Origin: Isachenkonia alkalipeptolytica | GTDB taxonomy: Bacteria > Bacillota > Clostridia > Peptostreptococcales > T1SED10-28 | Assembly (NCBI RefSeq): GCF_009910325.1 | Contig: NZ_SUMG01000003.1 | Coordinates: forward strand, 146,387 to 210,386 | Length of the DNA stretch: 64,000 nt | Direction: 5' to 3' | Part shown: piece after piece, positions 8,528-17,442 of the stretch | Numbering within the stretch: the first letter of the stretch is position 1 | Layout of the letters: each line of letters begins with the position of its first letter | Notes under the pieces: generated by a model | What the model saw: the letters and a program-made list of their open reading frames with translations, nothing else | Told to the model about the DNA's origin: nothing | Databases searched by the model: none | Made by a program: the position numbers and the translations under genes

Positions 8528-11500
8528 ATGCATGGGACAGAATATATAAGAAAACCAAAATGGATAAACCTCAAAAGACTCTATACTGTCAGTTACTACT
8601 TTCATGATTTTATCGATGCTCAACAAGTTAGCCTCGAAGGAGATACGATTGATTTAGAGGATTTAAAGACCTATTATCGATTGGATCCGATAAAAGCAAA
8701 GATTCTCATTACGGAACTAAAAATCAGGGGCTTTGGGACGGAGCCCGATCAACCATCCATGTTATGGGATAACTGGGTAATTCAATTCCCTTATAAATAC
8801 ATAACAGCGGAGTTGGAAGCCGGGAGTGAGAACTTTAGACAGGTTGATTTTAAGGAACTGGGGCTTGGATCTTTTCTTGAACAGTTCAGGGTGACGGAAG
8901 ATGCTTTTTTTGAAGGTGTTTTACTGAACGGTTTGGCAAAACTAAATGAATATACCACCATGGACGCTTTAGAAGAGGGGTTTACGAAAGTCGGATTTAT
9001 GGTTAATGAAATTGTAAAGGAAGAAGTTTTAGAGGAAATCCCTTCAGAAGTAAAAGCCCGGGCCGACGAAGCATTGATTGAAGATGTATTTGAGGAAAAC
9101 GGTTTTACTGCTTTTCGCAAATACTGCAGTGCCCAGGGGTTGGTATACATCAAAGATCTTGAGCATATTGACCTCGATGGATTGCAGGCGGTAAAAGGTT
9201 TTGGACTGACGAAAGTACAAAAGATTAAGGAGCGGTATCAGCAGCATCTGATCTCTCCGAAAGCCGAAGAGGAAATCCCGAGAATTTCCTTGCCGAAAGA
9301 CAAAGAAAGCCTGGACCTCCTGATTGAAGACTATTTTACCGGGAACCCGCTTCGGATCTTCCGGGAGTTCTGCATCAATAAAGGGTATCAAACCATACAG
9401 GACTTAGAAGGACTACCCTACGAAGAACTATACAATATAAATGGCTTCGGGAAAAGAAAAATTAAGGATGTGATTGATAAAATAGAGAATCTGGATAATC
9501 TCGAAAAAAAAGAGATCGTTCAACAGTTACAAGCAGGATTCTTTGAAATCAGCAAAGATTTTGAAGCGGTACCTGTCGAAAAAGTATTTGACGGAAAAGC
9601 GCTCCGGTATCTAACGGATCGAAGAGTAAACAATCTGGGAGACTTGGCAAGTATTAAAAAGGCCGAGTTGAATGGAATCCCAGGCATGGGTAAAAAGAAG
9701 GTCGGGGAACTGAAAGAGGAAATCCGACTATACAGCAACAGTTTGGAGGGTTACGTGGCAAAGGCTTTTCAATACTTAGAAACCCTGGAAAACTATCAAA
9801 TATTTAAAGAACGGGTTATTAACAAGGCGACATTGAGTGAAATTGGAAACAGGAAAAATGTCAGTCGGGAGCGGATCCGTCAAAAAGAGGCAAAAGGGGT
9901 TAAGCAGCTGAAGGACATTCTTACAATCACCGAGTCAGTTTTTGAAAAGAAAGGGTATTTTGCCGACCGGTCCGTAATAGAGTTTGATGAGTTGGTGGAT
10001 TTGTTTCAAACCTATGAAAGAGCCCTGATCGTAAAGCACTTTTTAAATGAGTATGGATTGGAGAACCTCACTTACTGGGAAGCGGGAGATACGATCCTGG
10101 TGAATCTGGACGGTAATCGAGTGTCGGTAAAAATTAAAGCCGTGGTGGACTCCTACGGAGAAATAATTGAAGTCCCGGAGACGTTAAATGAAATGGAGGA
10201 GGTCTTACACGCACAAGGTCTTTCCTTTATAAATGAAAAGATTTTAAAAAGATTTTTAACCAGTGCCGGCTACGTTCGATATAACAATCTCTTTTCCCGT
10301 TCAAGACTTTACAAATTGGATATGATGGGACTCCTGATCAAAAAGCACTTCCCCTATGGCATTGAAAGAACTGCCGAGAAAGCTGAGCTTATTAGAGACT
10401 ACATGTATAAAGAGTTCAAAATCGATCCAAAGGAGTATGTAAATGACCGACCTCTTTGGGCCTTAACGGAGAACAACGAGGAGTTGATTCTATGGAAAAG
10501 CAATAGCGTAAATCACATCGAAAATGTTGTCATCGACAGTTTATTATTAAATAAAATCAAGGACTATATTGATCATTCGATAAAGAGCAACCGATCGGTT
10601 TCAGCCGATTATTTATATAACCATTTCAAAAGCAAGTTGGATAAGCATACCAACATATCCGATAAAAATGCTTTGTACGGGATTTTAAAGTACTATTATC
10701 AAGAGGAGTACACTTTTAAAAAGCTGGTGATCAGCAAGCGGGATGGCAAAAAAACAGAACTCTGGAAACTGATTGAAGACTATGTCTCTGAGCAGGGTGG
10801 AAGGATTGATAGCCGCACTATAAAAAAAGAGTTTAAGACCTCGGATATCATGATGCAGGGGGCGATCAATAACAGCGAGAAACTGCTGTCGTCTAATCGA
10901 GGCTCGGAAATAATCCATTATGATTATCTGCAGTTCACAAAGTTTTTTGAAGTTCAGCTGTATGAAAAAATCCTAAGCAGTTTTCATAATGGATATACCA
11001 ACGCCTATATGACTATGAAAAATGCCAAGGATTTATTAGAAGAAAACAACATTGATGATCACGATCTTCTTTATTCCATTATGAAGCACCTTTTCAGCGA
11101 TAAATTTCACTTTGTAAGACGGCCCCATGTTCTAAAAGCTTCACCCAAAACAAAGTTTACGGCAGATAAGCTGATCTACAGGGCGTTTGACAAGGAAAAA
11201 ATTAAAACCCAGGAGGATCTAAAAAAGCTGCTGCAAGAGAGATACCGCTTTAGTTATCTCTCCACGGCGGCGCTGATCGCCAAAGCCAAAGAAAATTTGT
11301 TTCAGCTGGACAAAGATAGTTTTACTCTTTTTAAACTTGTTTCCATCGAAGAAAAATTGATTGAGAACGTAAGAAAAGATGTGGAACTGCTGTTAGAGGA
11401 AAAGGATTACATTGTACTCAATGATTTTAAGAGATTTGATTTGACAGAGAGAACAATAGATGTGGACGGTGAAACACTTCCATGGAATCCTTATATCGTA

Positions 11501-11794
11501 AAGGCAACCATTGAGAAATATTTAAAAGAGGACTATAAATTCCTGTGGAAAGATATACCGGATTGGAGATACGACAAAGTAATTATTATAAGAAAAAATT
11601 CATCGATCGATACCTTAGGTGAGTTTATGATTGAACTTATTAAAAAAGAGTTTAGTCAGGAGAAGTACATTACCTTAAAACAAATAGAAGATTTTATGCA
11701 AAACGAGGAAGTGATTTATAAAAAGCTTCCTGAAGAGTTTTTTCAAGAAAACCAAGTAAAGATTGATGATTCAGGAAGAGTATGGATCCGGTAA
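8528..11794 (+). CDS. Large protein with RNAP alpha-CTD-like HhH modules and a sigma region 4-like segment
   Basis: 1088 residues from ATG 8528, which has GGGGAGG 9 bp upstream. A TTG at 8510 lies inside the ribosome site and is rejected. Residues up to about 420 contain at least three repeated modules, each ending in a helix-hairpin-helix: VKGFGLTKVQKIKE, INGFGKRKIKDVID and IPGMGKKKVGELKE, resembling the RNA polymerase alpha C-terminal domain. Around residue 445-465, SEIGNRKNVSRERIRQKEAKG matches the DNA-recognition helix of sigma-70 region 4. The remaining 600 residues are helical with winged-helix-like segments and no clear enzyme motif. No transmembrane segment is seen. It could be a DNA-binding transcription modulator or a defence protein. 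Function is unknown. Confidence 0.8.
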   Translation: MHGTEYIRKPKWINLKRLYTVSYYFHDFIDAQQVSLEGDTIDLEDLKTYYRLDPIKAKILITELKIRGFGTEPDQPSMLWDNWVIQFPYKYITAELEAGSENFRQVDFKELGLGSFLEQFRVTEDAFFEGVLLNGLAKLNEYTTMDALEEGFTKVGFMVNEIVKEEVLEEIPSEVKARADEALIEDVFEENGFTAFRKYCSAQGLVYIKDLEHIDLDGLQAVKGFGLTKVQKIKERYQQHLISPKAEEEIPRISLPKDKESLDLLIEDYFTGNPLRIFREFCINKGYQTIQDLEGLPYEELYNINGFGKRKIKDVIDKIENLDNLEKKEIVQQLQAGFFEISKDFEAVPVEKVFDGKALRYLTDRRVNNLGDLASIKKAELNGIPGMGKKKVGELKEEIRLYSNSLEGYVAKAFQYLETLENYQIFKERVINKATLSEIGNRKNVSRERIRQKEAKGVKQLKDILTITESVFEKKGYFADRSVIEFDELVDLFQTYERALIVKHFLNEYGLENLTYWEAGDTILVNLDGNRVSVKIKAVVDSYGEIIEVPETLNEMEEVLHAQGLSFINEKILKRFLTSAGYVRYNNLFSRSRLYKLDMMGLLIKKHFPYGIERTAEKAELIRDYMYKEFKIDPKEYVNDRPLWALTENNEELILWKSNSVNHIENVVIDSLLLNKIKDYIDHSIKSNRSVSADYLYNHFKSKLDKHTNISDKNALYGILKYYYQEEYTFKKLVISKRDGKKTELWKLIEDYVSEQGGRIDSRTIKKEFKTSDIMMQGAINNSEKLLSSNRGSEIIHYDYLQFTKFFEVQLYEKILSSFHNGYTNAYMTMKNAKDLLEENNIDDHDLLYSIMKHLFSDKFHFVRRPHVLKASPKTKFTADKLIYRAFDKEKIKTQEDLKKLLQERYRFSYLSTAALIAKAKENLFQLDKDSFTLFKLVSIEEKLIENVRKDVELLLEEKDYIVLNDFKRFDLTERTIDVDGETLPWNPYIVKATIEKYLKEDYKFLWKDIPDWRYDKVIIIRKNSSIDTLGEFMIELIKKEFSQEKYITLKQIEDFMQNEEVIYKKLPEEFFQENQVKIDDSGRVWIR

Positions 11795-11817
11795 CACCTA
11801 ATTTACTCAATAGGTGT
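11794..11817 (+). terminator. Hairpin after the large HhH protein gene
   Basis: ACACCTA and TAGGTGT form a perfect 7-bp stem with a 10-nt loop directly at the stop codon. It is followed by AAAAG rather than a T run, so it may be a weak terminator or an mRNA 3' stabiliser. Confidence 0.45.
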
Positions 11818-11845
11818 AAAAGAAGAGATATTAATAAAGGAAAGG

Positions 11846-12268
11846 GTGTTAAATATCAATAGAGAAAAGAAAATCGCAATTGTCGCTTTTGTATTAGGGG
11901 TAGTGGTAACGTTAGGCATAACGGCCGTGGTTTTGGGGGAAGCAGAACCTTCCGTCAGCAGGGTCGGACGAACAGAAGAGGACCCTTTTGCAAGGCCTAG
12001 ATTAAAAGCCGATTTTGATTACAATGTACCCGAGTATCTTGGAAAAGAATATGACCTCTTTGAGTACGTGAAGGCAACCGTCGACATCGATTCCGTAAAC
12101 CCTCGATCAACGGAGGAAATTGCAGCGGACCTTCGTCAATTGACCCATAACTTGGTAAAGGGTGACGAAATGGTGTATCTATATTTAGGGGACGAAAATA
12201 TGATTATCCTACTTTCAGAACTGGCAGCCATTGAAGACCGAGCTCACAACGGGACGGTTCTTTTGTGA
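11846..12268 (+). CDS. Membrane-anchored protein, 3' end formed by a repeat insertion
   Basis: 140 residues from a GTG start with a modest AAAGGA upstream. One N-terminal membrane segment (about 10-31) precedes an acidic outside domain of unknown family. The last eight residues (AHNGTVLL) are encoded by the left end of the repeat at 12243, which also gives the TGA stop. The native C-terminus is therefore probably lost. How much is missing cannot be told from this window. Confidence 0.6.
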   Translation: MLNINREKKIAIVAFVLGVVVTLGITAVVLGEAEPSVSRVGRTEEDPFARPRLKADFDYNVPEYLGKEYDLFEYVKATVDIDSVNPRSTEEIAADLRQLTHNLVKGDEMVYLYLGDENMIILLSELAAIEDRAHNGTVLL

Positions 12269-12470
12269 GGCAGCAATATAAATATGTAGAGCATCTAATG
12301 TATCATTCTTCGTATTATATAGCAATGAAGCAGGCAAGCATATTTGGATATAGTTCAGAAAATGTTTTCTCTAATTTATAGCAGATTTTCATTTTGTATT
12401 CCATTATTTAAAAAAGTTATGGGATGAACCAAAGAAATGTTGTTATTGCTTGAAAAACTCACAAAAGAAG
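12243..12470 (+). mobile_element. Repeat element, long type 2, right end incomplete
   Basis: The left end CTCACAACGGGACGG...TTTTGTGAGG is intact. The interior has GTAGAGCATCTAATG, AAGCAGGCAAGC and GATGAACCAAAGAAATG, nearly identical to the copies at 29231 and 43280. The right end starts CTCACAAAAGAA but then diverges, losing the CCGTCCCC...GTGAG half. It terminates the reading frame of the gene to its left. Confidence 0.85.
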
Positions 12471-12709
12471 AACGAAATCGCTTCGCGATGGCTTTTAAAG
12501 AAAAAGATAAAAAAGTGAAAAAGCATACCCAAATGTGATATTGTTAAGCTGCGAAACAATAACAAGTCACAAGGAGGCATACTTTTTCATATCATGATTA
12601 TAACATGGGATAAGAAAAAAATACACCGGTTACATGGTTATAGCCGATCTCCACCTTCCTGATTCTTAGTACTTATCATGCATTATTAAATGATCAGGAG
12701 GTAGAATCG
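12471..12709. other. Intergenic stretch without a supported gene
   Basis: Past the broken right end of the repeat the sequence holds a short open frame (ending ...KKHTQM) that starts inside the repeat and has no ribosome site, and some A-rich runs. I see no gene, RNA or further repeat. Confidence 0.5.
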
Positions 12710-12991
12710 ATGCTGAACTATGACAAAGATATTGAGATGTACTTTGAACTTAAAGGTTCACCGGCTTCTTCAAAAGAGTCTTACGTAAGAAGAATGAAGG
12801 CATTCGTTCATTTCATGGAAACACATCAAAAAGACGTAGAAAACGTTTCATTTAGTGATATACAACAATATATTCTATATCTTAAAAACGAAAGAAAGAT
12901 CTCAGCGGGAACGATCAACAATTACATTTCCGCAATTAAATTTTTCTATACTTATGTGCTCGCTACTCACAAGGGGACGGTGGTTTTGTGA
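12710..12991 (+). pseudogene. N-terminal fragment of a tyrosine recombinase/integrase
   Basis: 93 codons, with a good site, CAGGAGGTAGAATCG, before ATG. The sequence (YVRRMKAFVHFMETH, then ISAGTINNYISAIKFFYTY) is the SAM-like core-binding domain found at the start of XerC/XerD-type tyrosine recombinases. The catalytic domain with R..HxxR..Y is missing. The frame runs into the repeat at 12966, whose left end supplies the tail THKGTVVL and a TGA. Nothing resembling the catalytic half follows the repeat, so this is a gene broken by insertion plus deletion. It cannot be an active recombinase. Confidence 0.85.
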
Positions 12992-13039
12992 GGTAGTGCC
13001 GTTATCGTTTGAAAATCTCACAACAGGATCCGCATGAGG
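12966..13039 (+). mobile_element. Miniature repeat element (74 bp)
   Basis: The left end CTCACAAGGGGACGGTGG...GTGAGG is followed after only about 17 bp by GAAAATCTCACAACAG and a diverged right end, GGATCCGCATGAGG. It is an internally deleted member of the family, and the shortest two-ended copy in the window. Confidence 0.8.
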
Positions 13040-13084
13040 AGTTTTCCTAAATGCATCCTCATTAATAATAAATGATATTAATCC

Positions 13085-13137
13085 TTGTATTACCTAGGTG
13101 TTCTATGTATAATATAAACATAGAGTGTCTAGGTAAT
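13085..13137 (+). promoter_or_regulatory. Promoter overlapped by a symmetric PadR-type operator
   Basis: TTGTAT (13085-13090) and TATAAT (13108-13113) are 17 bp apart. Two nested inverted repeats share one centre at 13113: ATTACCTAG (13089-13097) with CTAGGTAAT (13129-13137), and TCTATGT (13102-13108) with ACATAGA (13118-13124). PadR repressors bind such sites next to their own genes, so autorepression of the operon starting at 13172 is likely. Confidence 0.75.
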
Positions 13138-13171
13138 TTTGCTGTGTTATCTAGTAAAGGAGGAAAAAGAC

Positions 13172-13528
13172 ATGAAATATGATAAAGGATTGGTTGGAGG
13201 TAGCACGGTCCTAATGATCTTATCTCTGCTAAAGGAGGGGGACCGATACGGCTATGATATCATCAAAGAGCTGGAAGAGCGATCGGAAAAAGCGTTTCAG
13301 TTTAAGGAGGGGACTCTTTACCCCGTTCTTCATCGGCTGGAGGCAAAGGGATGGGTTACATCTTACAAGGCAAAAGGGGATCGGGGAAAAATGAGGAAAT
13401 ACTACAGGATTACCAAGGGGGGAGCGGAGGAGCTGGAGGAGGAGCTGAAGATGTGGGAATCCTTCACAGAAAATGTCCAAAAGGTTTTACAGGGAAATCA
13501 GGGGAAAAGCCTTCAGACAATCAGCTAA
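13172..13528 (+). CDS. PadR family transcriptional regulator
   Basis: 118 residues from ATG 13172, preceded by AAAGGAGGAAAAAGAC. It is a winged-helix protein of normal PadR size: GSTVLMILSLLKEGDRYGYD, then EGTLYPVLHRLEAKGWV and KYYRITKGG, all diagnostic of the family. PadR proteins repress genes for membrane stress or efflux. This one is followed within 12 bp by a protein with the HAAS/permease-prefix domain that commonly pairs with PadR. A symmetric operator sits on its promoter, so it probably represses its own operon. The inducing signal is unknown. Confidence 0.93.
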   Translation: MKYDKGLVGGSTVLMILSLLKEGDRYGYDIIKELEERSEKAFQFKEGTLYPVLHRLEAKGWVTSYKAKGDRGKMRKYYRITKGGAEELEEELKMWESFTENVQKVLQGNQGKSLQTIS

Positions 13529-13540
13529 AGGGGGGAGATC

Positions 13541-14263
13541 ATGAAAAAAAAGGAAGATACTGCAGATCAGATATTTATTGACAAAGTGCTGAAGGAAGTA
13601 CGATTTTCTCTAGTAAAGCCGGAAATCAAAAAAGAGCTACAGGATCATATTGAAGATAAAAAGGAAGACTTTTTTCTGAAGGATGAGATGACGGAAGAGG
13701 AGGCCCTAAAGAAAACCATCGAAGAAATGGGAGAGCCGGTGGAGATCGGAAAGTCTTTAAATGAAGTTCACCATCCAATCCTTGGCTGGGCTCTGGTCCT
13801 CAGTAAAGGGCTAGCAATCCTTATGGTAGGCCTTACGATCTTCTCTATATATACCGAGCTTCACCGAGGGGATTTCTATGGACAACCAGCGCCTTTGGAT
13901 TCCGGAAAAATTCTTGCTGAAGTTTCCATCGATGAGGAGATCACCCTGGATCACAGGACCCTTTACTTTGACCGTGCCATCTTCCAGGAGCCTGATGAAG
14001 TGATTGTTTTAATGAAGTCCACCCTCTATACAAGAGGACCAAGGAATCATCATTTGTTCTTTGAATCCGTCTCAAATGTGAAGGAGGAAGAGAATTATCA
14101 TTACTTGGCCAACCCTTATCAAACCCGGTTTTTTTGGGGGAAATTGGCACTGACTCTCTATGGAGCTGATTTTAACGCAGAGACTATTACACTTTCCTAT
14201 GATCAGGCAAATCGGAAGTTTGAGATAGAAATTCCCGTACCGGAAGGGGTGAGTTCACCATGA
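13541..14263 (+). CDS. PadR-partner membrane protein with HAAS-like (permease prefix) domain
   Basis: 240 residues. ATG follows a GGGGGGAG site 7 bp upstream. Residues 1-75 are a charged helical domain (FSLVKPEIKKELQDHIEDK; MTEEEALKKTIEEMGEP) typical of HAAS/DUF1700-like proteins encoded after PadR regulators. One membrane segment lies at about 82-105 (WALVLSKGLAILMVGLTIFSIY). The remaining 135 residues should be outside the cell and show no known domain. It overlaps the next gene by 4 bp (ATGA), so translation is coupled. A link between PadR and envelope state is inferred from context. Confidence 0.82.
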   Translation: MKKKEDTADQIFIDKVLKEVRFSLVKPEIKKELQDHIEDKKEDFFLKDEMTEEEALKKTIEEMGEPVEIGKSLNEVHHPILGWALVLSKGLAILMVGLTIFSIYTELHRGDFYGQPAPLDSGKILAEVSIDEEITLDHRTLYFDRAIFQEPDEVIVLMKSTLYTRGPRNHHLFFESVSNVKEEENYHYLANPYQTRFFWGKLALTLYGADFNAETITLSYDQANRKFEIEIPVPEGVSSP

Positions 14264-14844
14264 GCAAAAAAAAGAAATTGGCATTTTACCTCGGAATTAT
14301 TATAATCATCAGCGCTTTTCGGTTCGCTTCTCTCGAACTTTTTTTTACATGGGAATCCGCATACAAACATATGGAGAAAAATACCCACTTTGGACCGGCA
14401 ACAGAGATCGAGAGCATTGAAGATGATTCAGGCCGATTAATCTTTGCCCGGTATGAGAATTGGTTTTCCCCTTTTTATGTAAAGGAAGTTTATGGAGTCT
14501 TTCACCGTCCGGGGATGTTCTTGGGAAGGCCTCTGGAGCTTTTTAATTGGACTGATGAAGAAGGGGAAGAGGCCATTGTTTTTCGGAAGAGAAGGTTTTA
14601 TCTGGGAGGAGAGGATATGATCACCGCTTTTTACGGCTATGCAGATGAATCCATCGTAACCATTGAAATTGAGCTCAGAAATGGAGAAACAAAGACAATG
14701 AAGGACTTTTCCGAAGGGGTTTTTTATTACGTTTATTATTCGAATACGTCGAGTGTCGCTGACACTGTGGAGGAAATTAGAGGATATGATGATGTGGGGA
14801 AACTGATGTACAGAAAAGAGGGGGATAATTTCTTCAGGTGGTAA
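14260..14844 (+). CDS. Membrane-anchored protein of the PadR operon
   Basis: 194 residues; the start overlaps the preceding stop by 4 bp. One N-terminal membrane segment (6-27, LAFYLGIIIIISAFRFASLELF) is followed by an extracellular beta-rich domain without a recognised family. Third gene of the PadR operon. The sequence right after its stop is already coding for a PAS-kinase in another frame, with no intergenic DNA, which suggests a deletion junction at about 14845. Confidence 0.75.
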   Translation: MSKKKKLAFYLGIIIIISAFRFASLELFFTWESAYKHMEKNTHFGPATEIESIEDDSGRLIFARYENWFSPFYVKEVYGVFHRPGMFLGRPLELFNWTDEEGEEAIVFRKRRFYLGGEDMITAFYGYADESIVTIEIELRNGETKTMKDFSEGVFYYVYYSNTSSVADTVEEIRGYDDVGKLMYRKEGDNFFRW

Positions 14845-14962
14845 CCGAGAGAACAAGAGACCAAACCAACAACAGCAGCTGCGAAATTATCTACTGGAAA
14901 TTGAAAATATTAAAAAAGCCCTGGATCAATCGGCCAGTGTTTGTATTACCGATGAAAAAGGT

Positions 14963-17257
14963 GTGATTGTGTCGGTTAATGACCGATTCATCCAAAGTAC
15001 CGGATACCAAAGGGAGGAACTGGTGGGAAATACCACCAGAATACTAAAAAGCGGGTACCATGGCGATACCTTTTATAAACATATGTGGGAGACTATTAGC
15101 AAAGGAAAAATATGGAATAATGAAATGAAGAATAAGCGTAAGGATGACCGTTTTTTCTGGGTCAATGCCACTATTGTTCCCTACCTTAGCACGGAGGGCA
15201 AACCCTTTCAGTACATATTGATCGGGATTGATGTTACGGAGACTAAGGAAATTCAGCAAAAAATGAAAGAGTATTTAGAGGAAATGCAACGTACCAAGAA
15301 TAAAATAGAGAAATACAGCAGTTTAAATCAATCCTTAACCATGACCTTGGACAAGGAACAGTTTTTTGATATCGTATTTACCTACTTTCAGGAAACTTAT
15401 GGTTTTGATAAGGGAATTCTTATGGACGTGAAGAAAAAGCAGCACCGGACCAAGGGATTAAGGGAAGAAAAAATAGAGTCCCTTCTGGAAAAAGAGAACG
15501 TAGAAGAAATCCTTTCCAGACTGGAGGAGGAAAAGTTTTTCGTGATCCGTCGTAAAGCCTATGGGGAAGAGCAGGGAATTGCTGAAGAAGCTTTTGACTG
15601 CTATGACTTCTACACAGGTATCCTGAGTACGGAAGGGACCGTGGAAGGTTTTTTCGCCCTGACAAGACTGGGGCGGCCCTTTAGCGAAGAGGAAATTGAA
15701 GAGATTAACGGACTGATGAAGCAACTGGCCGTGGCTCTGAGTCGGATTGACATGTATGAACAGGTGGAAAACACCAAGAATCTAAATGAAAACATTATAG
15801 AAAATGTTAATGAGGGGCTGCAACTGGTATCCTTGGAAGGAAAAATGCTGCAGTATAATAACGTGTTAGCGGATTTATTGAGACTTAACGGTTACGAAGG
15901 GAAACTCCGGGTGCAACAAAGTATTTGGATTGATGATTTTATCGAAGGAGCTGTTGAAAAAGAGAAATTGAAAGATTTTTTCCGGGAATCTATAGAGTTT
16001 TCCGCTAATAAATCCAAAAACCTGCGATTTACCCTGGAAGGGGAACCGCCGGTATTCGTGGAACTTTATGCCTCGCCGGTTTTCATGCATGAGCAAAAGA
16101 TCGGAACGATTTTTGTGTATCGAGACATCACTAAGGAGTACGAAGTGGATCGGATGAAATCGGAACTGGTAAGTACCGTCAGCCATGAACTTCGAACTCC
16201 GCTATCCAGTGTACTGGGCTTTTCAGAAATGTTGTTAATGAAGGAATTGAAGCCGGAAAGACAAAAGAAATATCTGGAGACCATTCATAAAGAAGCCACC
16301 CGTCTGACGAATCTGATCAACGACTTTTTAGACCTTCAAAGAATGGAGTCGGGGAAACAGGAATATACCATGGAACTGCACTCCGTCAATGAAATTGCCA
16401 TGGAAGGGATTGAAAAGTTTAAACACGAATCGAAACACAATGTAAACATCGTGGATAATGCCCGTTTCGCCAAGGCCAAAGTGGATAGGGACCGAATCAA
16501 CCAGGTGTTTACGAATTTGATCAGTAACAGCATAAAATTCTCTCCGGAAGGAGGGGATGTAACCATTACTCTGAAAAATCGTAAGGATGATCTGGTGGTT
16601 GGTATTAAGGATCAGGGGATGGGAATTCCCCCGGAGGCCCTGACCAATATTTTTGATAAGTTTAGAAGAATCGATAACAGTGAAACCAGAAAAATCGGAG
16701 GAACCGGTTTGGGACTTTCCATTTGCAAAGAAATTATCGAAGCCCACGGAGGCCGGATCCGGATCGAATCCATTGAAAATCAGGGAACTACGGTGTACTT
16801 TTCCCTGCCTGCCCATATTGAGGATCATGAAGGTGATCACGGAGTGTTAGAAAAAGAATCCGAAGATAATTCCGATGAAAATGGGGACAATGTGATGCTG
16901 GTGGAGGATGATATCAGTTTAGCCCTTCTGTTGTCAGAGACCCTGAAAGCCAGGGGATTTAAAGTCTTTCATCATATCCGTCCCCAAAGTGCTTTGAAAA
17001 ATGCCAAGGAAACTAATTTTTCAGCGGTGGTGGTGGATTTGATGCTGGGGGATGATATGACAGGCTGGGACCTTATTAAAGAGCTGAATGAACATAAGGC
17101 TACAAAGGATATTCCCGTGATCATCTCCTCCGCTTTGGAAAAATCAGAGGAACTCATAAAAAACTGCAAAGTCTACGATTATCTGGTAAAACCTTATTCT
17201 GCCGAGGAATTGCTCAGGATTATGCTGGAGATTCAAGGTAAGAAGAAATCAGATTAA
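14963..17257 (+). CDS. Hybrid sensor histidine kinase (PAS-GAF-PAS-HisKA-HATPase-REC), start uncertain
   Basis: 764 residues from GTG 14963. Order: PAS ending IGIDVTETKE (to about 95), GAF-like region (110-265), PAS (275-395), HisKA with H408 in VSHELRTP, HATPase with the N, DQGMG and GTGLGL boxes (510-610), and a receiver with E648/D649/D650, D692 and KPYS. The GTG lies inside the first PAS domain. The same frame is clearly coding back to about 14850 (KKALDQSASVCITDEKGV) but contains no ATG, GTG or TTG, and it begins straight after the previous stop. The gene has therefore probably lost its 5' end. If translated, it would be a soluble kinase passing phosphate to its own receiver and perhaps to the HPt protein downstream. 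Confidence 0.8.
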   Translation: MIVSVNDRFIQSTGYQREELVGNTTRILKSGYHGDTFYKHMWETISKGKIWNNEMKNKRKDDRFFWVNATIVPYLSTEGKPFQYILIGIDVTETKEIQQKMKEYLEEMQRTKNKIEKYSSLNQSLTMTLDKEQFFDIVFTYFQETYGFDKGILMDVKKKQHRTKGLREEKIESLLEKENVEEILSRLEEEKFFVIRRKAYGEEQGIAEEAFDCYDFYTGILSTEGTVEGFFALTRLGRPFSEEEIEEINGLMKQLAVALSRIDMYEQVENTKNLNENIIENVNEGLQLVSLEGKMLQYNNVLADLLRLNGYEGKLRVQQSIWIDDFIEGAVEKEKLKDFFRESIEFSANKSKNLRFTLEGEPPVFVELYASPVFMHEQKIGTIFVYRDITKEYEVDRMKSELVSTVSHELRTPLSSVLGFSEMLLMKELKPERQKKYLETIHKEATRLTNLINDFLDLQRMESGKQEYTMELHSVNEIAMEGIEKFKHESKHNVNIVDNARFAKAKVDRDRINQVFTNLISNSIKFSPEGGDVTITLKNRKDDLVVGIKDQGMGIPPEALTNIFDKFRRIDNSETRKIGGTGLGLSICKEIIEAHGGRIRIESIENQGTTVYFSLPAHIEDHEGDHGVLEKESEDNSDENGDNVMLVEDDISLALLLSETLKARGFKVFHHIRPQSALKNAKETNFSAVVVDLMLGDDMTGWDLIKELNEHKATKDIPVIISSALEKSEELIKNCKVYDYLVKPYSAEELLRIMLEIQGKKKSD

Positions 17258-17346
17258 GAACAGCGGATAAAGTAAACCAATCGGAAATAACAAGCAAAAG
17301 GAACTAAAGCAGGGGGAAGCGCCTCTCAAGATAGGATGTGAAAAGA

Positions 17347-17442
17347 ATGAACAAGGAAAAAATGCAGGCCATATTACGAAAAAGCCGTTATCAGTTTTTG
17401 ACGGAAAAAATTGACGAGCTCTCTGATGTTACGAGACAGTAA
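17347..17442 (+). other. N-terminal piece of the HPt-GGDEF gene, cut off by an in-frame TAA
   Basis: ATG 17347 opens 31 codons (starts MNKEKMQAILRKS, ends DVTRQ) followed by TAA at 17440. The same frame continues at once with TTG and the rest of an HPt domain. The piece reads as the natural first helix of that domain, so the TAA is probably a nonsense mutation or a sequencing error rather than a true gene end. Confidence 0.65.

Noticed and set aside
8404..8607. Open frame of 67 codons overlapping the start of the large HhH protein
   Set aside because: It lies in another frame, has no ribosome site and runs into a gene with clear coding sequence.
12428..12540. Short open frame ending ...KKHTQM across the right end of the 12243 repeat
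   Set aside because: Its start is inside the repeat, there is no ribosome site and the product is a run of charged residues.
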